Source of the DNA: Anaerolineales bacterium
GTDB lineage: Bacteria > Chloroflexota > Anaerolineae > Anaerolineales > Villigracilaceae
Assembly: GCA_025056515.1 (NCBI GenBank)
Contig: JANWWB010000378.1
Coordinates: 1-5,068, forward strand
DNA: 5,068 bases
Direction: 5' to 3'
Part shown: piece by piece, positions 1-5,068 of the stretch
How positions within the stretch are numbered: the stretch's first letter is position 1
How the letters are laid out: each line of letters opens with the position of its first letter
Program-made: the position numbers and the translations under genes
Notes under the pieces: model-generated
Told to the model about the DNA's origin: nothing
Databases searched by the model: none
Seen by the model: the letters and a program-made list of their open reading frames with translations, nothing else

Positions 1-1355
1 ACCTCAGGACGCGTATAGCGGATGTTTTCTGCAACGGTGCCCGAAAAGAGGAAAGGCATTTGCGAGACAATCCCTAACTGACGGCGATACGAAGACAAAT
101 CAAACGTCCGAATGTCCTGACCATCTACTAAAATCCTGCCCTCTTGAAATTCATAAAAACGGGCTATCAAACGCGCAATCGAGGTTTTGCCCGAGCCAGT
201 ATGCCCAACGAGAGCAAGCGTCTCGCCTGGCCGAATGTGCAAGTTGAAATCTGTCAACACAGGCTCATGACGAGTATAGCGAAAGGAAACATGCTCAAAA
301 CGAATATCGCCCCGTAATGAAGGTACAGGCCGTTGAGCTATTTGTCTAACCGTAGGCTCGGATTCCACCAAGGAAAAAACACGCTCGGCAGCCGAAAGCC
401 CACTTTGAATTTGTGTCCAGAAAGAAGAAAGATTCATCACCGGCCAAAGGAAACGGTCGAGGCTCAATAGAAAGAGATACCAAGCACCTGCTGAAATGAC
501 AGCCTGAGCAGCACTCACACCCCCAAAATAAACCAGAATGGCAGTGAACATGCCCGTTGTAGCGTTCAGCACCGGAAAGACCAGCGCCAAAACAAAACCC
601 CGTTGAACATTAAAACGATACGACTTGCGGTTGGCGGCATCAAATTCTTGAAAAATCGCCATCTCTTGACGAAAATTTTTTGCAATTGCAATGCCGGAGA
701 CTGTTTCCTTGATTGTTGCATTCACATCCGCCATTGCTTGCATTCCTTTCTTGGTTGTCACGCGTGCCAAACGCCGAAATCCCATCGTAATCGCAAAAAG
801 AATCGGCAAAAAAGCGAAGATCGTCAATGCCAGGCGCCATTCAATTGTCACCAATACAATTCCCAAGAGGATAGCTTGTAAAACCTGCGAACTCGCATCG
901 GTGACAATCACCACCAAATTGCTCAAATCATTCGTGTCCGAATTGATGCGCGAAACGACCTTCCCTGACGACAGTTGATCGTAAAAGGATAGATCCTGCT
1001 CGACCGCAGCGCGAAACGCTCGCAAACGTAGGTCAAGCACAGCATCACCCAAAACCCGAGCAGTTAGACTTCTGCGCACCCAGTTGAGACCCCATTCCGT
1101 CACGCCGACCAAGGTAACAGCCCCTGGAATCACAATCAAGATCAACCAGTTAGCTGGGCTGAGCAACAGATCCAGCGCCCGACCACCGAAAATCGGCAAA
1201 AGCGCACCGACAAGCGACATAACCATTGTCAAGCAAGCAATCAACACAATTCCACGTCGATAAGGACGGAATTGTGCAAGGATTCGTGCAATCAGTTCAC
1301 GGTCCTTGTACTGACGATCATACTTTTCGTAATCAAGACCTTCAAAAAAACCCAT
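1..1355 (-). CDS. ABC exporter half-transporter, second subunit of a heterodimer (3' end outside window)
   Basis: Membrane-embedded ABC exporter subunit with a fused transmembrane domain and nucleotide-binding domain. The first 451 residues are visible; about 150 more (signature motif, Walker B, H-loop) would lie beyond position 1. The frame is open from the ATG at 1355-1353 to the edge. Hydrophobic segments fall near residues 36-58, 70-90, 150-172, 174-194, 256-280 and 285-305, the six-helix exporter layout. The ATP-binding domain follows with A-loop Tyr360, Walker A GHTGSGKT at 384-391 and the Q-loop Gln432 in SQMPFLFSGT. The start is backed by AAAGGA 10 nt upstream. It begins 32 nt after the preceding half-transporter gene, which has an Asp-type catalytic site, so this subunit is expected to carry the active Glu. 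That residue is not visible. The family is exporter-type, probably lipid or drug transport; the substrate cannot be read from sequence. Confidence 0.95.
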   Translation of the reverse strand, partial: MGFFEGLDYEKYDRQYKDRELIARILAQFRPYRRGIVLIACLTMVMSLVGALLPIFGGRALDLLLSPANWLILIVIPGAVTLVGVTEWGLNWVRRSLTARVLGDAVLDLRLRAFRAAVEQDLSFYDQLSSGKVVSRINSDTNDLSNLVVIVTDASSQVLQAILLGIVLVTIEWRLALTIFAFLPILFAITMGFRRLARVTTKKGMQAMADVNATIKETVSGIAIAKNFRQEMAIFQEFDAANRKSYRFNVQRGFVLALVFPVLNATTGMFTAILVYFGGVSAAQAVISAGAWYLFLLSLDRFLWPVMNLSSFWTQIQSGLSAAERVFSLVESEPTVRQIAQRPVPSLRGDIRFEHVSFRYTRHEPVLTDFNLHIRPGETLALVGHTGSGKTSIARLIARFYEFQEGRILVDGQDIRTFDLSSYRRQLGIVSQMPFLFSGTVAENIRYTRPE

Positions 1356-1365
1356 CGTGTTCTTA

Positions 1366-1371
1366 TCCTTT
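1366..1371 (-). promoter_or_regulatory. Ribosome binding site for the downstream ABC subunit
   Basis: AAAGGA on the minus strand, 10 nt before the ATG at 1355 and inside the 32-nt gap after the stop of the upstream ABC gene. The spacing is slightly long but acceptable. It supports the chosen start and shows that this organism uses Shine-Dalgarno sequences at internal operon genes. Confidence 0.6.
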
Positions 1372-1387
1372 ACACGCGAATCAGGAG

Positions 1388-3151
1388 CTATTCACGGAAC
1401 AAGCGCGCATATGCTTCCGATGTGCGCAGTAGCTCTTCGTGCTTGCCGATGGCGGCAATCCGTCCTTTTCGTAACACCACAATCAAATCGGCCCAACGAA
1501 TCTGGGAAAGGCGATGCGTGATGAGAAAGGTTGTGCGACCTCGCGCAGCAGCGGCAATCGCTTGCTGGATTCGATCTTCGGTAGCGCTGTCGATAGCGCT
1601 GGTCGAATCGTCCAGGATGAGGATACGGGGGTCAGTTAAGAAAGCACGTGCCAGAGCAATACGCTGACGCTGCCCACCCGAAAGCGTCACCCCTCGCTCT
1701 CCGATGATGGTATCGTATCCTTTCTCTAACGAAAGGATGAACTCTTCCGCTTGCGCTTCTCTTGCCGCGGCTTGAATTTCCTCAAAAGTCGCGTCTGGCT
1801 TGCCAAAAGCGATGTTTTCCGCAATCGTGCGCGAAAAGAGGAAAATGTCCTGCTCGATAATCGAGATTTGTCGGCGCAAGGCCGCTAAGTTCCAATCGCG
1901 GACATCTATGCCATCCACCAATACACACCCGGCATTGACATCGTATGTGCGATTGATCAATTTCATCAGGGTCGTTTTTCCGGCACCAGTCTGACCAACA
2001 ATTGCAACGGTTTGACCGGGATGCACCCTGAAAGAAATTGCCTCCAGGGTCGGCTCGTCCTCATGATAGGCAAAACACACATCGCGAAATTCGACCTCGC
2101 CTCGCATTTCACCTGCATATCCGTTTAAGTTCTGGTCAAGATTGTTTTCCCGATTCATCAGCTCAAGGATGCGACGTGCCCCGGCCAAACCCAGAGAAAT
2201 CTGCGAATAGGCAAAAATCGAAGTCCAGGTGGGAAAATCAAGCATGAAGAGCAAGCCCATATAGGCAACCACATCGCCTTTCTCCAGCATGCCCTGGCGA
2301 TAGAGAAAAATGGAGTGAAACAAACCCACGCCTAACGTGATGGCCATCATCAAGAGCGGGATAAAACGCGCCTCCAAGTCCCCCTGGCGCACGTTCGCTT
2401 CTCGAACACAACGAGCATTTCGCTCAAAGCGCCGAATCTCTGTCTCTTCCTGAGCCGCTCCTTTCATCACCTCTACGCCATCGAGCGCTTCCGAAAGATG
2501 AGCGTTCATTTCACCAAAGGAGCGACGCACCTCGTCCGTGATGGGTTCAAGATTCTTCAAATAACGCCGCAAAACAAAGAAATACAAGATGGTGTAAACA
2601 AGAGGGGTTAAGGCAAGCGACCAATGGTATTGGGGTGCTAGGACAATCGGCATCACCAGGAAAAGCAATGAACCGACCACCAGGTTCACTCCCGGACTGA
2701 AAAGATAGTTCACTTCGCGCACATCATTGGTTGCCCGCGCCATCGTATCACCGACCGGCTGCAGGCTGTGGAAAGTCATGCTCTTGCCCAGGAGAGAGAC
2801 ATACAGCTCATCGCGAATGTCGCGTTCGACGCGTTGAGCGATGACCTCTGCACCAAAATTGCGTGCCAACTGCAAAATCGCCCGCAAGACCTGTGAACCA
2901 GCAATCCCAAAAGCAATCCAGAGCAAACGAATTTCCAAATCAGAAGGATGTTGCGCCACCAGATTAAAAGCACGACCGGTGAGAATCGGCACAAAGGCCG
3001 CCAGACGAGCATTCCCATACGCCCCAACCATCATCACCAAAATCAACCACCAGTGGCGTATAGCGTGACTTAAAATCCAGCGGACAGGACTGCGCCGATC
3101 AGTGGAATGCCGTGCCAAGGTAAATTCAGCAGGCAGAGGAACAGTAGCCAT
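1388..3151 (-). CDS. ABC exporter half-transporter with Asp-type (degenerate) catalytic site
   Basis: Complete 587-residue half-transporter, normal length for the family: inner-membrane helices fused to an ATPase domain that powers export. Likely helices lie near residues 32-55, 75-97, 154-172, 176-196, 262-284 and 293-316. The ATPase domain shows A-loop Tyr362, Walker A GQTGAGKT (386-393), Q-loop Gln434, signature LSGGQ (490-494), Walker B ILILD ending at Asp514, the catalytic position Asp515 in place of the usual Glu, D-loop SAID and H-loop His546. Asp at the catalytic position together with a canonical LSGGQ is the pattern of the TM287/BmrC-type subunit in heterodimeric exporters. In that class this subunit's own ATP site is weak and its signature serves the partner's active site. 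The partner is most likely the gene starting 32 nt downstream. The start ATG is preceded by AGAAGG at 5 nt spacing. It follows the phosphatase gene by 16 nt. The substrate is unknown; multidrug or lipid export is typical of the family. Confidence 0.96.
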   Translation of the reverse strand: MATVPLPAEFTLARHSTDRRSPVRWILSHAIRHWWLILVMMVGAYGNARLAAFVPILTGRAFNLVAQHPSDLEIRLLWIAFGIAGSQVLRAILQLARNFGAEVIAQRVERDIRDELYVSLLGKSMTFHSLQPVGDTMARATNDVREVNYLFSPGVNLVVGSLLFLVMPIVLAPQYHWSLALTPLVYTILYFFVLRRYLKNLEPITDEVRRSFGEMNAHLSEALDGVEVMKGAAQEETEIRRFERNARCVREANVRQGDLEARFIPLLMMAITLGVGLFHSIFLYRQGMLEKGDVVAYMGLLFMLDFPTWTSIFAYSQISLGLAGARRILELMNRENNLDQNLNGYAGEMRGEVEFRDVCFAYHEDEPTLEAISFRVHPGQTVAIVGQTGAGKTTLMKLINRTYDVNAGCVLVDGIDVRDWNLAALRRQISIIEQDIFLFSRTIAENIAFGKPDATFEEIQAAAREAQAEEFILSLEKGYDTIIGERGVTLSGGQRQRIALARAFLTDPRILILDDSTSAIDSATEDRIQQAIAAAARGRTTFLITHRLSQIRWADLIVVLRKGRIAAIGKHEELLRTSEAYARLFRE

Positions 3152-3156
3152 CAGAA

Positions 3157-3162
3157 CCTTCT
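3157..3162 (-). promoter_or_regulatory. Ribosome binding site for the first ABC subunit
   Basis: AGAAGG on the minus strand, 5 nt before the ATG at 3151 and within the 16-nt gap after the phosphatase stop codon. It supports this start over later in-frame Met codons. Confidence 0.55.
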
Positions 3163-3167
3163 AGAAT

Positions 3168-3950
3168 TCAACGAGTAATCAATTCGGCCAAGATTTTGGC
3201 ATGCAAAACCGGATTAGCCGCCAGAATGGAAGTAGGCTCGGTCAGAAGATCCGGCGCTCCATCGGTGCGCGTGACCAAGGCACCGGCCTCTTGACAGATA
3301 AGCGCGCCAGCAGCAATGTCCCAGGGTTTAAGAGAAAGCTCCCAATAACCGTCAAAACGTCCGGCGGCGACATAGCATAAATCAAGCGCTGCCGAACCCA
3401 ATCGGCGTACCCCTTGAGTCATGCGGGCCAGATGGGCAAAATTATCGAAATTATTGCGCGGCGTGTGCCAAGTGTCGTACGGGAAACCGGTCACCAAAAG
3501 TGTGCGTTCAAGTTGAGTCTCATCTGAGACGCGCAACCGACGTCCATTCAACCAAGCACCGCGCCCGCGTGCTGCACTGAAAAGCTCGCAACGCATTGGG
3601 TCATAAATCGCTGCCAGCTCCAATTGGCCTGCTCGTGCATAGGCCAGCGAGACGCAGAAAATAGGCACACCATGGGCATAGTTGACTGTCCCATCCAAAG
3701 GGTCGATATACCATTGGCACTCGCCGTCATTCCGTCCACCCGCCTCTTCTGCCATGATAGTATGGCCAGGGAAGCGACGCGAAATCTCTTCGATCAGAAA
3801 CGCTTCCGAACGACGGTCGGCCTCGGTAACCAGGTCAATTTCACCCTTAAAATCCACCCACAACTCTTTTTCGTAGTATTCAGACAAAATTCGACCGGCC
3901 TGTTGCGCTAAATGCTCCAGGTCGGCCAAGTCGGGAGAGAGGCAACTCAT
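3168..3950 (-). CDS. suhB: Inositol monophosphatase family protein (SuhB-like)
   Basis: Cytoplasmic Mg-dependent, Li-sensitive-type phosphatase fold, 260 residues, the usual length. The metal-binding set is intact: Glu68-Glu69 in MAEEAGG, then Asp83 and Asp86 in WYIDPLDGTVNYAHG, the main family signature, and Asp211 in PWDIAAGA near the C-terminus. These match Glu70, Asp90, Asp93 and Asp220 of human inositol monophosphatase. The family removes phosphate from myo-inositol 1-phosphate, but members also act on histidinol phosphate, fructose bisphosphate or 3'-phosphoadenosine phosphate, and motifs alone do not separate these. The symbol is a family label. The ATG lies 4 nt after the stop of the receiver gene. 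No good Shine-Dalgarno sits at normal distance (the nearest purine run, GGAAG, is about 21 nt away), so translational coupling to the upstream gene is likely. A link to inositol lipid synthesis and the downstream exporter is possible but unproven. Confidence 0.93.
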   Translation of the reverse strand: MSCLSPDLADLEHLAQQAGRILSEYYEKELWVDFKGEIDLVTEADRRSEAFLIEEISRRFPGHTIMAEEAGGRNDGECQWYIDPLDGTVNYAHGVPIFCVSLAYARAGQLELAAIYDPMRCELFSAARGRGAWLNGRRLRVSDETQLERTLLVTGFPYDTWHTPRNNFDNFAHLARMTQGVRRLGSAALDLCYVAAGRFDGYWELSLKPWDIAAGALICQEAGALVTRTDGAPDLLTEPTSILAANPVLHAKILAELITR

Positions 3951-3954
3951 GGCT

Positions 3955-4575
3955 TTAGATTCGGCTCAGTTCTTCCAGAATGCGATACGTTTCTTGCAAT
4001 TGGGCAGCAATTTCATCTCGGTCTATCTTGACTTGCTCAAGCATAGCTTGGAAGGCATTCCGTTGCTCTGGCGGCAAGGTAGGAATCAGCCTCTCGAGGC
4101 GATGCATTTGGGTATCCTTATGACGCAATTTGTGCTCTAAGCGATCGCGATAGTAGTGATAAAACGCCCTCTCTTGCAAAGGACCAGGAGCCGTACCCGG
4201 CCCAGATGCCAAAACTTCAGCAACCGTGAGGACGAACTCCTCGGCATCGATCGGCTTTTCGATAAAGCGCGCTGCTCCTAACTTAAGAGCAAAATCTCTG
4301 TCTTCGGGAGCAACATACGTTGCTGAAAGGAAGATGATTGGAATGGGACGTGTCTCGGGATTTGAGCGCAAGCGATGCACCAAAGCATACCCATCCATCT
4401 TGGGCATCAAGATATCGGTGATGATAAGGGCAGGCTTCTCTTTTTGAACCTGCTCCAGCGCTTCAAGCCCATTGCGGGCCGTCATGACCCGATAGCCCTT
4501 GAAACGCAAAGTAATTTCGAGAAATTCCAGAACATTTGGGACATCTTCGACAACTAAAATCGGTTCGTTAGGCAT
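3955..4575 (-). CDS. Response regulator receiver protein with helical C-terminal tail, no DNA-binding domain
   Basis: CheY-like receiver of 206 residues. Residues 1 to about 123 form the receiver: acidic pair Glu10-Asp11, phospho-acceptor Asp54 in TDILMPKMDG, Ser84 at the switch Thr/Ser position in FLSAT, and Lys107 in EKP. All phosphorylation residues are present, so it should accept phosphate from a histidine kinase; none is in the window. After a Gly/Pro-rich linker (about 125-132, SGPGTAPGP) the tail from about 134 to 206 is strongly charged and looks helical, broken near a Pro-rich turn (PTLPPEQ). It resembles no helix-turn-helix, GGDEF or other output domain I recognise; a protein-protein interaction or dimerisation role is an inference. 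It is the first gene of the operon. The start places the acidic pair at the normal distance from the N-terminus. The upstream AAAGG is only 1 nt from the ATG, too close for a normal Shine-Dalgarno, while TAAAAT ends 6 nt upstream, suggesting a leaderless message. Confidence 0.94.
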   Translation of the reverse strand: MPNEPILVVEDVPNVLEFLEITLRFKGYRVMTARNGLEALEQVQKEKPALIITDILMPKMDGYALVHRLRSNPETRPIPIIFLSATYVAPEDRDFALKLGAARFIEKPIDAEEFVLTVAEVLASGPGTAPGPLQERAFYHYYRDRLEHKLRHKDTQMHRLERLIPTLPPEQRNAFQAMLEQVKIDRDEIAAQLQETYRILEELSRI

Positions 4576-4581
4576 GCCTTT

Positions 4582-4587
4582 ATTTTA
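4582..4587 (-). promoter_or_regulatory. Candidate -10 element of the receiver/phosphatase/ABC operon
   Basis: TAAAAT on the minus strand (5 of 6 matches to TATAAT), ending 6 nt before the ATG at 4575. With usual spacing, transcription would start at or next to the A of the ATG, giving a leaderless mRNA. The -35 region (CTGCTG at 17-nt spacing) is a poor match, so the call rests on the -10 and on the absence of a well-spaced ribosome binding site. Confidence 0.45.
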
Positions 4588-4592
4588 CCGCT

Positions 4593-4603
4593 TTCTTCAA
4601 GAA
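4593..4603. repeat. 11-bp perfect inverted repeat between divergent starts, possible operator
   Basis: TTCTTCAAGAA reads as 5-bp arms around one central base. It lies between the two candidate -10 elements, over the expected -35 position of the plus-strand promoter and the spacer of the minus-strand promoter. A bound regulator could affect both genes. The arms are short and A/T-rich, so chance is a real alternative. Confidence 0.25.
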
Positions 4604-4617
4604 TCAGCAGTGTGGGA

Positions 4618-4623
4618 TATAAT
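4618..4623 (+). promoter_or_regulatory. Candidate -10 element of the plus-strand membrane-protein gene
   Basis: A perfect TATAAT, 9 nt before the ATG at 4633. The expected transcription start (about 4630-4631) would leave a leader of only 2-3 nt. The intervening bases, CAAAAAGAC, contain no Shine-Dalgarno. The -35 region at 17-18 nt spacing matches poorly. Confidence 0.5.
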
Positions 4624-4632
4624 CAAAAAGAC

Positions 4633-5068
4633 ATGACGTCTTCTACCTTTCCTCCTTTTCGTCCTTTCTTATTCGCTGCGCTGGTCTTACTTCTTGCTGG
4701 AAGCAGCATGCTGGCGTTTACCATTCTGTTCCTTGAGCCTACTGTCTGGGGACGCTGGTTGTTCTTCTTCAGTGGAACCATGTCTCTGATGGGATTTGCC
4801 CTACCGATCGTCTGGTTTCTCAATCTTCGCTTCCCAACACAACCGCCGGCGGGAACACTGACGCTCTTGCGTCAGGCTGCTTGGTTCGGCGTCTATGGCG
4901 GCCTTTTAGCTTGGCTCCAACAAGAACGCTTGGTCTCATTCGGCTTGGCCGCCGGCCTGGGAATCGGAGTGATCACCATTGAGTACCTCTTGCGCTTGCG
5001 AGAACAAGCCATTTGGCGTCCCCCGGTTGTAGAAGAAGACCTCTCTGCAGAAGGAACTGTTGTCGATG
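4633..5068 (+). CDS. Small multi-pass membrane protein of unknown function (3' end outside window)
   Basis: The frame is open from the ATG at 4633 to the window edge, with 145 residues visible and no stop. The N-terminus is Phe/Pro-rich (FPPFRPF). Hydrophobic stretches follow near residues 12-34, 39-63, 82-96 and 101-120, so about four membrane helices are likely. Loops contain Arg/Pro (LRFPTQPP, about 65-72), and a basic-then-acidic tail begins near 121 (LRLREQAIWRPP, then EEDLSAEG). Codon use looks ordinary and an antisense frame at 4623-4823 has no protein-like character, so I take this strand as real. I do not recognise a functional family; the pattern recalls an uncharacterised membrane protein seen in Anaerolineae, from memory only. 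It is transcribed away from the receiver operon, from a near-leaderless start. Whether the two are functionally linked is unknown. Confidence 0.82.
   Translation, partial: MTSSTFPPFRPFLFAALVLLLAGSSMLAFTILFLEPTVWGRWLFFFSGTMSLMGFALPIVWFLNLRFPTQPPAGTLTLLRQAAWFGVYGGLLAWLQQERLVSFGLAAGLGIGVITIEYLLRLREQAIWRPPVVEEDLSAEGTVVD

Larger units (their letters stand above)
1..4575 (-). other. Probable four-gene operon
   Basis: Receiver protein, phosphatase and two ABC half-transporters follow each other on the minus strand with gaps of 4, 16 and 32 nt. No hairpin followed by a T run is visible in any of the gaps, so cotranscription from the promoter near 4582-4587 is the simplest reading. The end of the operon lies outside the window. 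Confidence 0.7.

Noticed and set aside
21..54. Near-repeat with 1811-1844, including an identical 13-nt run CGAAAAGAGGAAA
   Set aside because: Both copies encode the same Q-loop region (FLFS motif) of the two paralogous ABC subunits, so this reflects shared domain ancestry and constraint and not a mobile or regulatory repeat.
603..978. Overlapping plus-strand open frames (603-881 and 691-978)
   Set aside because: They are antisense to the transmembrane domain of the truncated ABC subunit, whose frame is continuous and family-like. The plus-strand products show no recognisable features.
1272..1667. Plus-strand open frame of 131 codons
   Set aside because: It spans the C-terminal part and stop of one ABC gene and the start of the next on the opposite strand. 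The encoded protein is Arg/Ser-rich with no domain character, and the opposite strand carries conserved ATPase motifs.
3153..3162. Small palindrome AGAACCTTCT in the gap before the first ABC gene
   Set aside because: The arms are 4 bp with a 2-base centre, too tight for a stable hairpin, there is no T run, and it overlaps the ribosome binding site. No terminator is supported here.
4623..4823. Minus-strand open frame of 66 codons upstream of the receiver gene
   Set aside because: It is antisense to the hydrophobic N-terminus of the plus-strand membrane protein and lacks protein-like composition. The plus strand has membrane helices and a -10 element.

Overview
The window is about 98% protein-coding, with base composition close to half GC (estimated by eye). 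It holds five genes and one 57-bp divergent intergenic region. I see no RNA genes, mobile elements, CRISPR arrays or rearranged genes. The look of the proteins suggests a bacterium of the Chloroflexota, probably Anaerolineae. The main cues are the receiver protein with a charged helical tail and the small four-helix membrane protein starting with a Phe/Pro-rich leader. This assignment is an inference from recognition and no search was run.

Four genes lie head to tail on the minus strand, reading from about 4575 down past position 1. In transcription order they are: a CheY-like receiver protein without a DNA-binding domain (4575-3955); an inositol-monophosphatase-family phosphatase (3950-3168); a complete ABC exporter half-transporter with Asp at the catalytic Walker B position (3151-1388); and a second half-transporter, cut by the window edge before its signature motif (1355-1). 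The gaps are 4, 16 and 32 nt with no visible terminator, so the four are probably one transcript. The two ABC genes are adjacent, similar in layout and different in catalytic residues, as expected of the two subunits of a heterodimeric type IV (ABCB/TM287-288/BmrCD-like) exporter.

On the plus strand a fifth gene starts at 4633 and runs off the right edge. It encodes a small membrane protein of unknown function with about four predicted helices. Because it has no stop codon in the window it is easy to miss.

The intergenic region 4576-4632 has a -10-like hexamer close to each start codon: TATAAT ending 9 nt before the plus-strand ATG, and TAAAAT ending 6 nt before the minus-strand ATG. Neither start has a well-placed Shine-Dalgarno sequence, so both transcripts may be leaderless or nearly so. 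The two ABC genes inside the operon do have recognisable ribosome binding sites. An 11-bp perfect inverted repeat lies between the two -10 elements and could be a shared operator. I found no clearly new biological system. The least ordinary points are the paired leaderless-looking starts and a stand-alone receiver protein leading an operon with a phosphatase and an exporter.
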